Source of the DNA: an uncultured Clostridium sp.
GTDB lineage: Bacteria > Bacillota > Clostridia > TANB77 > CAG-508
Reading direction: 5' to 3'
Assembly: GCA_946404215.1 (NCBI GenBank)
Contig: CAMJCT010000005.1
Span: 29,760-93,759 of the forward strand
DNA: 64,000 nucleotides
Every line of letters begins with the position of its first letter. Within the stretch, counting starts at the first letter, position 1. Positions 1 through 7,991 of this stretch are shown here, piece by piece. A program made the translations under genes and the position numbers. Below the pieces are notes generated by a model, which saw nothing but the letters and a program-made list of their open reading frames with translations, ran no database searches and was not told where the DNA came from.

Positions 1-1667
1 TCTTTTTCACCTTCATCAAAATATTCGTCTTCTTCGTAGCTTTCTAAATCTTCTTCAAATTCATCTTCATCAATATAATTATCTTCTTCATCATCCTCAA
101 ATTCATCTTCATCACTACCAAAATCGTCATCCTCTTCAAAGTACTCGTCATCTTCGTCATCTTCATCGAAGTATTCATCATCACTTTCGTCTTCATCAAC
201 TTCATCGAAATATTCATCATCACTTTCGTCTTCATCCTCTTCATCGAAGTATTCATCTTGGTCAAAATTATCATCTTCCTCACTCTCAAAATTGTCATCA
301 TCTTCGTAGCCTTCTTCTTCGTCATACTCCAATTCTTCTAAATCCTCGTCCTGAAAATCATCTTCAACTAAACTATCATCGTCATCCTCATCACTAAATA
401 CTAGTTTTACTCTCTCCTCTTTAATTTCATTTTCTTTTTCTTCATTTGTTTCATTATTTTCTTTAACCTTGGTTTCTACTTCCTCACTAAATTCAGATAA
501 ATCCCTTCCAAATTTCTCAGATATTTCTTTTTGAAAGACATCATAAATATTTTTTATTCCATCTATTCTCCAATAATTTGAGTTAATAACTGTTCCCATA
601 TTTATATTAATATTTGTGATTTCTTGTTCAAAGTTTCTTTCCTTATCTTCTATATTTTTCAAATATGTCTTATTATATAGCTCTTTATATGCCTTTTTTG
701 TTGCTTTGTTTGAAATTTCCTTTAAAATTAATTCATATAAATTATTAATCTGAGAAATATCATCTTTAAAGTTTTCACAAGCCTCTGTCATCATTTTATT
801 ATGTGCTTTTGTTCCATTAATTGCTGTTATTCTTTCATAATCCAAAAAATTAAATATGTATTCTTTTTCAGCATTTAAGAATGTCAACTTTGCAGTTGTA
901 TCTCTTAATACTTTCTTATATTTATTTAACTTTATACTATCACTATCTATTTCTGCTAAAAGCCTTCTCATTTTATCATATATAGATATATAACAATTTG
1001 CTTCTTTTTCAGCAATACTTATTCTAGTTTTTATAGCCAAATTTAATACATCTTGATTAAATGGAACATTCTCATTTTTTCCATTTTTCGTCATTATTGT
1101 GCCAATTTCTTTTTCTTTATCCTCTTCTTGAGAATTAATAATCTGTTTTAAAAGTAAAATATCCTTTGCATCTATAGACTCATACCCAGTTGTGGATGCT
1201 TTTATATGTTCAATATGTGTCGTTTCACTCAATCTTCTTTCTTTTTCGCACTTAGTCCTTTCTTTTTGTTTTTCAATAAATTCACTCACAAAAATAATAT
1301 ATTGTTCTCTTAATTCTTTTAATTTACCATTGTTATCTTCTATGGTATTTTCTATTTTTTGAAAATTCTTCATAAGTGTTTCTGGTTTTTCTTCCAAATC
1401 ACTAAATAATTTGTTTCTATCTTCTTCTAATTTTAAATTAGAATTATAAAGCTTTTGTTGTTCTCTTTGAATAGTTTCAATTTTATTTACAGTTTCATCA
1501 AATTCCTGTATAATCTTTCCTTCTTTTGTAGCTATAATTTGGTAATTTTCTAGTTCTTCAATAAGTCCCTTAAAATTGTTGTAATTTTCTCTTAAGTTAT
1601 ATTGTTTGTCTAGTTTTAGAATTTGTTCTATATATCTTTCTAAAACTATTGCACTTCTTTCATACAT
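1..1667 (-). CDS. Large coiled-coil protein with very acidic repetitive C-terminal part (3' end outside window)
   Basis: Open from an ATG at 1667 to the window edge (about 555 codons, no stop). GGAGG lies about 9 bases upstream of the ATG. The first ~400 residues are rich in Glu, Lys, Asn and Leu with long heptad-like stretches and no membrane segment or signal peptide. From about residue 415 the composition changes to almost pure Asp/Glu, with repeated units of the type YFDE-DDED and SDDEYFDE. I do not recognise a family. The acidic tail could be a flexible or cation-binding region, but that is inference. A lysine- and methionine-rich frame inside 44-325 is only an alternative reading of the acidic repeats. 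Confidence 0.75.
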   Translation of the reverse strand, partial: MYERSAIVLERYIEQILKLDKQYNLRENYNNFKGLIEELENYQIIATKEGKIIQEFDETVNKIETIQREQQKLYNSNLKLEEDRNKLFSDLEEKPETLMKNFQKIENTIEDNNGKLKELREQYIIFVSEFIEKQKERTKCEKERRLSETTHIEHIKASTTGYESIDAKDILLLKQIINSQEEDKEKEIGTIMTKNGKNENVPFNQDVLNLAIKTRISIAEKEANCYISIYDKMRRLLAEIDSDSIKLNKYKKVLRDTTAKLTFLNAEKEYIFNFLDYERITAINGTKAHNKMMTEACENFKDDISQINNLYELILKEISNKATKKAYKELYNKTYLKNIEDKERNFEQEITNININMGTVINSNYWRIDGIKNIYDVFQKEISEKFGRDLSEFSEEVETKVKENNETNEEKENEIKEERVKLVFSDEDDDDSLVEDDFQDEDLEELEYDEEEGYEDDDNFESEEDDNFDQDEYFDEEDEDESDDEYFDEVDEDESDDEYFDEDDEDDEYFEEDDDFGSDEDEFEDDEEDNYIDEDEFEEDLESYEEDEYFDEGEK

Positions 1668-1761
1668 CCAGGCAATCCTCCAAATTTCTACATTTTTTTA
1701 CTTATTATACATAATTTCCCTTCAAAAGTCTAGACTTTATCTTAAAAAAGTTATATTACAT

Positions 1762-2028
1762 GTTACTGTTCAGTCATATTTAATTAGAAGTCCTTAGTTA
1801 AGTGATTACTATCTAAATATTTTGAGAATTAATCGAATGCGACTTGAAATAACTTAAAAAATCTTGGTAATTTCGAAAGGGAATCTCAAAGTTCATCTTT
1901 GAGGGTGCTTTCGAAATTAATTAGATTTTTTTAGTGTTTAATGCAAGGAAGCCTAGATTATTCGAAAAATATTTAGATAGTAATCACGTTTAAGCAGAAC
2001 AATTCTAATTTTAAGACTGAACAGTAAC
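1762..2028. repeat. Nested palindromic repeat, copy 1
   Basis: The 267-bp element is bounded by a 14-bp perfect terminal inverted repeat (1762-1775 and 2015-2028, beginning GTTACTGTTC). Inside it, a 22-bp perfect arm pair (1802-1823 with 1966-1987) encloses a central hairpin with 11-bp arms of the type AATTTCGAAAG. It is clearly related to the copy at 57506-57768. It carries no gene and separates the acidic protein gene from the lipase-like gene. A further half terminal repeat follows at about 2038-2060. The rest of the 1668-2079 gap shows nothing else. Confidence 0.85.
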
Positions 2029-2079
2029 TATTACATATGACTGAACATTAACTATTACATGGAAAGATTTGTTAATTCT

Positions 2080-3156
2080 TTATCCTAACCTTTTAATTCC
2101 TATATTATTTTTTCCTATATCTATAAATATTTTTAATGTTTTTATCATTATTTCTTTACTCTCTGGGTCAATATCCTGATAGGTTTTAATAATTGCCTTT
2201 GCACTAGCCAGTTTATTATTGCTTATTTCAGATAATGTCTTTGCACCAGTAGCATTAAGTATTTCAAAAAATTTATCTATAAAAAATTCTCTTTGATTCG
2301 GTTCTACAGCTTTTAGCCAATCTGTAATTGTTTTGTCTATATATTTACTTGAATTTGTTTGTTCATCTCTTATAAATTTGTCTCCTAATAATTGCCAAGA
2401 ATATAAATCATGTTGCATAATTCCTATTTCTTCACTTTTCAAAATTGTTGTTTTTTCTTCATGATTTAATAATCTTCCTATTATTGATGTTTGAGGAATA
2501 TATGTATGGACCTTTTCCAGTATCTCTTTATATTCTTTACTGTTAATTACCTGCTCACAAAAACCAGGTCCATCATTATTGTATACATTAATAATTCTAT
2601 CCTTAATTTTTTTATCACAAAAAGCTGATGCATATACTGCTAAATTTCCACCCTTTGAATGACCTCCAACTCTAATCTTATTTAGATATTTTTTTGCAAC
2701 ATTTTCTAAATAATTCACAGCATCAGTCTGAGCTGGAACTAAATAACTAAAACTCATATTAAAATCTTCTTTCCAACCGATTATAGTATTGTCTGTTCCC
2801 CTATATGCTACATATATTGTATTGTCTGGCATAAGTATAGTAATAGCAGAAAATTGTTTTTCTTGAATTGGATCTAATTTATTTGTATAATTGGTAAGCT
2901 TCATATTTCCAAACCTCTCACTATTAGCAAGTTTTGGAAATAGTTCTATATCTTCTTCTTGTAAGATTCTTCCAGTTGTGCCTCTAGCCTTATATCGTTC
3001 ATAGCTTTCTTTAATAGTTATTTCCTCATTTTCTGTAACAATGTCATCAAATGGAAAATATGACAGCCTTGATAAAATCAAATTATCTATCTCATTAAAT
3101 TCTACTTTTTTTAAATCTATATCTCTCCAGTCTAAATAATCAAATATATTTGACAT
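2080..3156 (-). CDS. DUF2974 (Mbeg1-like) family alpha/beta-hydrolase, lipase-like
   Basis: A 358-residue protein with no signal peptide, so probably cytoplasmic. The lipase nucleophile elbow GGHSKGGNLA lies near residue 165, preceded by the class-3-lipase-like strand VAYRGTD near residue 118. NNDGPGF follows near residue 192, as is typical of the DUF2974 family. Family members are uncharacterised hydrolases, so the substrate is unknown. The ATG at 3156 has GGAGAG about 8 bases upstream. One CGG trinucleotide occurs in it out of frame (ATC-GGT, at the Gly-Trp after TIIG) and does not disturb the frame. It stands alone between a palindromic repeat and the divergent DUF4912 gene. Confidence 0.8.
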   Translation of the reverse strand: MSNIFDYLDWRDIDLKKVEFNEIDNLILSRLSYFPFDDIVTENEEITIKESYERYKARGTTGRILQEEDIELFPKLANSERFGNMKLTNYTNKLDPIQEKQFSAITILMPDNTIYVAYRGTDNTIIGWKEDFNMSFSYLVPAQTDAVNYLENVAKKYLNKIRVGGHSKGGNLAVYASAFCDKKIKDRIINVYNNDGPGFCEQVINSKEYKEILEKVHTYIPQTSIIGRLLNHEEKTTILKSEEIGIMQHDLYSWQLLGDKFIRDEQTNSSKYIDKTITDWLKAVEPNQREFFIDKFFEILNATGAKTLSEISNNKLASAKAIIKTYQDIDPESKEIMIKTLKIFIDIGKNNIGIKRLG

Positions 3157-3428
3157 ATAATAACTCTCCTTCCACTAATATATTTATTTAATAATAATAT
3201 CACTTCACTTTTTAAAAGTAAATACATAATTTTTTTATTTTTTTGCATTTTGTATGGATTTTTTAATTATATTATGATATAAAATATATATATTTTGTAT
3301 GCATTCTACAATTATAGTATAAATAATCAAGCATATTCAAATTTTTACATATATCTACTTGAATTTATATACTATTTATTATAAGATATTTAAGAAAATA
3401 TGAGAAATCACATAGGAGGAACTATATA

Positions 3429-4257
3429 ATGCCAAGAAAAACAAAAGAACAAAAAGAAATAGAAAACAATAACAAAGAAAAACAAGCTGAGAAGAAGGCT
3501 TCTTCTAGTAAGAAAAAAACAACCACTAAAAAATCAACTACAAAAACAGAAAAACCAAAGAAATCTGTTTCAAACAAAAAAACAACAAAAACAAAGTCTA
3601 CTAAATCTACATCCACAAAAAAAATAACTTCTTCTAAAAAGGAAAAAGTTAATATTGTTGAATACTATGACTTACCTTACAGATATAATCAAACGGTTAT
3701 AAAAGTTTTGGCACAAACTCCTACAAATTTATTTATTTATTGGGATATTTCAGATAAAGATAGAAAAAAACTTGAAGAACAATATGGAAAAGACTTTTTC
3801 CAAACTACAAAACCAGTTTTAGTAATTTATAATAAAACACTAGGATATAATTTTGAAGTAGAAATAAATGATTTTGCCAATAGTTGGTATCTACATGTTA
3901 ATGATTCCAAATGTGATTATAAAATTGAACTTGGTAGACGCCCTATTATAAAAAATGAAAAAATAAATACTGACTTTATTTATATTTCTACATCAAATGA
4001 AATTGAATCCCCAAATGATCATATTTTATTCGACCAAAACCAAAAAATGGTTTATTTTAGAAATATAAAAACAGGCATTCAAACTAAAAAAGATATCTCC
4101 AATATTTCTTATATTAAAAATATGGGTAAAATTTATAATATTTATGATTTGTATAAATCAATATACAAGGATGAAGACATTGAAAACATATATAATTTAT
4201 CAAATCCATCATCAGGCAACCCTTCCTCACGGAAGTATGTCTTCCAAATTTAAGTAA
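3429..4257 (+). CDS. DUF4912 protein with Lys/Ser/Thr-rich N-terminal tail; one CGG recoding site
   Basis: AGGAGG lies 10 bases before the ATG. Residues 1-75 are a basic, repetitive K/T/S tail; the DUF4912 core follows (PTNLFIYWDIS near residue 97), a domain of unknown function often found next to glycogen genes in Clostridia. The GH57 branching enzyme starts 60 bp downstream, so an operon is likely. Codon 268 is CGG (4230-4232). Read straight, the protein ends after RKYVFQI at 4253. With +1 at CGG, as in seven other genes here, it ends GSMSSKFK at 4257, repeating the preceding SSGN pattern. Both tails have nearly equal length, so this site is less certain than the others. Confidence 0.8.
4230..4232 (+). 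other. CGG +1 recoding site 1 (DUF4912 gene)
   Basis: Codons read TCA-CGG-AAG; skipping the C gives TCA-GGA-AGT. Only the last eight residues depend on it, so support comes from the shared pattern rather than from family conservation. Confidence 0.5.
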
Positions 4258-4314
4258 ATCATATTAAAAAATAAACAAGCTTGTAATTATGTATCAAAAA
4301 AGGAGATTTATATT

Positions 4315-5901
4315 ATGCAAGAGAAAAAAGGATATGTAAGTTTTGTTCTTCATGCTCATCTTCCATTTATACATCATCCAGAAAGCGATGATTATTTAGA
4401 AGAATCTTGGCTATATGAGGCTATATCTGAAACTTATATTCCATTATTAACAAATTTTCAAAAATTAGTAGAAGAAGGAGTTAACTTTAGAATTACTATG
4501 TCTATGACTCCTCCTTTACTTTCTATGTTAGATAATAAATTACTACAAAGGAAATATATAAAATATTTAAAAAAGCTGATTGAATTATCAAAAAAAGAAA
4601 TAAAAAGAACAGCTAATGATGAAAGATTAAATAAACTTTCTCATTATTATTATGACCGCTACTCTAATGACTTACATTTATTTAAAGATATATATAATTG
4701 TAACTTAATTGAAGCATTTAAACATTTTCAAGATATTGGAGTTTTAGAAATAATTACTTGCGGTGCAACACATGGGTATTTTCCAATTTTATATATTAAT
4801 GAAAAAACAGTAAAAGCCCAAATAGCTGTTGGTGTTCAAACTTATGAAAGATATTTTGGAAAAAAGCCTCGTGGAATCTGGCTTCCTGAATGTGGATATA
4901 TTCCAGAAGCCGATAAATATTTAAAAGAATTTGGAATTGAATATATTATTACTGAATCTCATGGAGTTCTATACGCCAATCCTACTCCTATTTATGGTAC
5001 GTTTGCACCTATAGTTTCACCAGAAGGAATTGTTGCTTTTGGACGTGATATGGAATCTTCAAGACAAGTTTGGAGTTCTATAAATGGTTACCCTGGAGAT
5101 TATAATTACAGAGAATTCTATCGTGACATTGGATATGAAGCTGATTACGAATACATTAAACCATATATTGCTCACAATGGAGTTAGAGTTCATACTGGTA
5201 TAAAATATTATAGAATAACAGGAAAAAGTGATTTTAAAGACTACTATAATATACAGTGGGCTAAAGACTCTGCAGAAATGCAAGCAGGTCACTTTCTAGA
5301 TAGTAGAACCAACCAAATAGAAAATCTTTCACAAAATATGGATACCCCACCAATTATTCTTTGCCCTTATGATGCAGAGCTTTATGGTCATTGGTGGTAT
5401 GAAGGTCCTTATTGGTTATATATATTATTTAAAAAGATTTATTATGATGATTGCAATTTTCAACTAATAACTCCTTCTGAATATATTGATAAATATCCAA
5501 ATATACAGGTTTCTTCACCTTGCCGTTCAAGTTGGGGCGCCAATGGCTATAGCGAAGTATGGCTAAACCCAACCAATGATTACGCTCACAGGCATTTGCA
5601 TGTTGCAGGTGATAGAATGTGTGAACTTGCCCAACTTTACCCTAATGCAAAAGGTCTAAAGAAAAAAGCTTTAAACCAATGTGCAAGAGAGCTTCTCCTT
5701 GCTCAGAGTAGTGATTGGTTATTTATAATTACCAATGGAACTATGGTTGACTACGCAAAAAAAAGAATAAAAGATCATATTGGAAGATTCACAAAACTAT
5801 ATTATCAAATAAAGGATAATTCTATAGATGAAGAATATTTAAAAGATATTTCTAAAAAAGATTGTGTTTTTCCAGATATTGATTATATGTTATATTATTA
5901 A
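4315..5901 (+). CDS. 1,4-alpha-glucan branching enzyme, GH57 (DUF1957) type
   Basis: A 528-residue GH57 protein of the length usual for this type. It would form alpha-1,6 branches in glycogen in the cytoplasm. The first GH57 motif, HAHLPFIHHPE, is at residues 13-23. The catalytic nucleophile Glu lies in WLPECGY near residue 193, and the acid/base Asp region CPYDAELYGHWW lies near residue 350. C-terminal helices with WGANGYSEVW and LLLAQSSDW match the domain of branching enzymes. The start has AGGAG about 9 bases upstream. It is co-directional with DUF4912 and followed by a strong terminator. Its only CGG is out of frame (TGC-GGT). Confidence 0.9.
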   Translation: MQEKKGYVSFVLHAHLPFIHHPESDDYLEESWLYEAISETYIPLLTNFQKLVEEGVNFRITMSMTPPLLSMLDNKLLQRKYIKYLKKLIELSKKEIKRTANDERLNKLSHYYYDRYSNDLHLFKDIYNCNLIEAFKHFQDIGVLEIITCGATHGYFPILYINEKTVKAQIAVGVQTYERYFGKKPRGIWLPECGYIPEADKYLKEFGIEYIITESHGVLYANPTPIYGTFAPIVSPEGIVAFGRDMESSRQVWSSINGYPGDYNYREFYRDIGYEADYEYIKPYIAHNGVRVHTGIKYYRITGKSDFKDYYNIQWAKDSAEMQAGHFLDSRTNQIENLSQNMDTPPIILCPYDAELYGHWWYEGPYWLYILFKKIYYDDCNFQLITPSEYIDKYPNIQVSSPCRSSWGANGYSEVWLNPTNDYAHRHLHVAGDRMCELAQLYPNAKGLKKKALNQCARELLLAQSSDWLFIITNGTMVDYAKKRIKDHIGRFTKLYYQIKDNSIDEEYLKDISKKDCVFPDIDYMLYY

Positions 5902-5924
5902 ATAATTATTATTTACATCACTAT

Positions 5925-5967
5925 AAAAAAGTTACCACAAAGTAAATATCTTGTGGCAACTTTTTTT
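5925..5967 (+). terminator. Rho-independent terminator after the branching enzyme gene
   Basis: A hairpin with arms AAGTTaCCACAAg and cTTGTGGcAACTT, separated by a short AT loop, is followed by a run of eight T. It ends the DUF4912-GH57 transcript. Confidence 0.85.
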
Positions 5968-6041
5968 TATATGCATACTATAATGTATAAGTTTTGAAAA
6001 TTTAGTAGATACTAGTTTTGTTAGAAAGGGGATTTTTTCGT

Positions 6042-6894
6042 ATGAAATCACTATGTATAAAAACAAATGATTCTAATGTTCTAGATTATCTATTAAATGA
6101 ATTTAAAAATTGTAACTTAAAAGACATGTGCTTTAGTGAAAATGAATTTAAAAACTATAAAAACATAATAATTCACTACACTCGGTAATTGTATTGATGA
6201 TTTTTATTCAAAAATAAGCTCTATATTATGCTATTTTATTTTAGATATAGAAGAAGAAAAAATATTAAAAAAAATTATATCTCAAAACTACTTTTATTTT
6301 GACTTTTCAGAAAAAAATAAAATTCTATCTAATTGCTTTAACATTATGGCAGATGAATATCCCATTGAATTTGATAAAAAATTTAATATATTATATAACA
6401 GTTTTTATAATTATTTATCTTCAAATAAAAATCTATTATTAGAAGGTTTTATTAATTTTAGATTAAAAAAATATTTTAATCTACTAGATAACACTTTAAA
6501 TGAAGCAGTTAATCAATTTATAATAGAAAAAGAATATTTAGAATTCATTTCACTATTAAAAATGTATATTAATTCTCATCCTACCGGATTTGACACCGTT
6601 CATCTAATATATTCCTCTTCTGAATCGATTTTGCTAGATATAAAACAAAATGTAATCATTAGTACAGATAATATTTTAAAAGCAAAATTTTTAAGCGATA
6701 TTTCTTTTTCTTCAAATGATTATACCTTGAACACTCTATTAAACCTTTTACCTAAAAAAATTCATATACATTTGGCTAATAACCATATAGATGAATTTAT
6801 AAATACTCTCAAACTTATATTTGAAAATAGAATCCAAATATGCACTGAATGTGATATTTGCAAATCATATAAAATTTCGAAAGGATGTTTTTAG
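6042..6894 (+). CDS. ytxC: YtxC-family sporulation protein, read through one CGG recoding site
   Basis: The ATG at 6042 follows AGAAAGGGG. The first 47 codons end in HYT, then CGG-TAA would stop translation at once. Skipping the C at 6183 gives HYTGNCIDDFYSKISS, the conserved YtxC region, and the frame then runs to 6894 (283 residues, normal length). The second part has EGFINFRLKKYF and VNQFIIEKEYLEFI, and ends with ICTECDIC, all typical of this family. YtxC is linked to sporulation, with unknown biochemistry. Either the gene is truly broken or it is recoded; the identical event in seven other genes favours recoding. Confidence 0.85.
6183..6185 (+). other. CGG +1 recoding site 2 (ytxC)
   Basis: ACT-CGG-TAA becomes ACT-GGT-AAT. 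Unshifted reading meets a stop in the next codon; shifted reading restores the conserved YTGN of YtxC proteins. Confidence 0.85.
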
Positions 6895-6932
6895 GTGTTT
6901 TTAGGGACACCTTCCAAAAGCATCCTCATATT
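6884..6932. terminator. Convergent hairpin between ytxC and gpr
   Basis: Two nested inverted repeats, AGGATG with CATCCT outside and AGGTGT with ACACCT inside, overlap the ends of the two convergent genes. It is probably a bidirectional terminator, although the T-runs are interrupted. Confidence 0.55.
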
Positions 6933-7858
6933 GCTGCATTAATTCCTTTTGATACAATATCTTTCATATTTTCAATTAAATCATCAATCTCTTTTGGCGT
7001 TACTATTAAGTTATAATCTTTAGGCAGAAGTACCTCTTTTATTTCTTCATAATTGTCTTCTTGTTTCAAATTATTTAAATAATCATTTGACATTGCTTTT
7101 TCTTGTAATTTTTCAATAAACAAATCTAAACTATCATTTACTAGGACTGCTGTTTCAACAACTGTTGGAATTCCAATTGCAATGACAGGAATTCCCAAAG
7201 TATCCTTACTTACCTCACTTCTTATATTTCCTACTCCTGCACCTGGAACAATTCCTGTATCTGATATTTGAACAGTACTACTAATTCTTTCTATACTTCT
7301 AGATGCTAATGCATCTATCACTATTAGTAATTTTGGTTTCACAGTATCTACTATACCTTTCAAAATTTCCACTGTTTCTATTCCTGTTGTTCCTAATACT
7401 CCTGGCGACACAGCCGAAATTTCTCTAGTTCCTTCTTCTACATATTGAGGTAAATACTTTATTATATGTCTTGTTACTTCTATCTCGTTTATTACTTTTG
7501 GTCCTAAACTATCTGGGGTAACATATATATTTCCAAGCCCAACTACAAGGATTTCTCCTTGGGTATCAACATGTAAATCTACTATTACTTTTAATTCCTT
7601 TGCTAAAATTTCTGCTGCTTTATCTATTTCTTCTTCCTGCGCTATTTTTAATTTTTTTATATCTATTGTTATATAATTTCCTATAGGCTTTCCTATTGCT
7701 CTTTCTCCATTCTCGTTTGTTATTTTTACTCTTTCAACTTTTATATTTTCATCTATATTTTCCTTATTTGCCTCAATTCCATCTATTTGCTCCAATTTAT
7801 TTGCTTTTTGATAAATTTCTCTTCTTTCAGATGCTAAATCTGTTCTAAAATTATACAT
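6926..7858 (-). CDS. gpr: Germination protease GPR
   Basis: A 310-residue A25-family aspartic protease that degrades small acid-soluble spore proteins during germination. The N-terminus MYNFRTDLA carries the TDLA motif at which the zymogen is processed. VVGLGN (near residue 105), VSPGVLGTTGIET (near 152), IDALASRS (near 185) and TGIVPGAGVGN (near 205) are family signatures. Its presence indicates an endospore former. The ribosome site GGAGG sits in the 3' arm of a hairpin (7861-7900), which may restrict translation or end the uvrA transcript. It has no in-frame CGG. Confidence 0.95.
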   Translation of the reverse strand: MYNFRTDLASERREIYQKANKLEQIDGIEANKENIDENIKVERVKITNENGERAIGKPIGNYITIDIKKLKIAQEEEIDKAAEILAKELKVIVDLHVDTQGEILVVGLGNIYVTPDSLGPKVINEIEVTRHIIKYLPQYVEEGTREISAVSPGVLGTTGIETVEILKGIVDTVKPKLLIVIDALASRSIERISSTVQISDTGIVPGAGVGNIRSEVSKDTLGIPVIAIGIPTVVETAVLVNDSLDLFIEKLQEKAMSNDYLNNLKQEDNYEEIKEVLLPKDYNLIVTPKEIDDLIENMKDIVSKGINAAI

Positions 7859-7860
7859 AA

Positions 7861-7900
7861 AAACCTCCGAATAATATTTTTATATATTATTTGGAGGTTT
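7861..7900 (-). promoter_or_regulatory. Hairpin that sequesters the gpr ribosome site and may terminate uvrA
   Basis: Outer arms AAACCTCC and GGAGGTTT pair perfectly and are extended by an AATAATA/TATTATT stem after one mismatch, with an 8-base loop. On the minus strand the 3' arm contains the gpr Shine-Dalgarno sequence, is followed by a short T run, and lies 2 bases before the gpr ATG. Confidence 0.7.
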
Positions 7901-7991
7901 ATTAATTCTTATTCATTATAATACCTATAATTTAATCTTTTAATAATTTATTTTTTATAAATACTATATTTTAAATCTGTTATACAAAAAA

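Noticed and set aside
44-325. Met/Lys/Thr-rich 93-residue frame on the minus strand
   Set aside because: It is an alternative frame of the acidic repeat region of the large protein; composition is an artefact of GAT/GAA repeats.
1762-2060. Repeats as a CRISPR array
   Set aside because: No regular direct repeats with unique spacers; the structure is nested inverted repeats and there are no cas genes.
3422-3616. Antisense hydrophobic frame opposite the DUF4912 start
   Set aside because: It mirrors the Lys/Thr-rich coding sequence of the plus-strand gene, which has the strong ribosome site.
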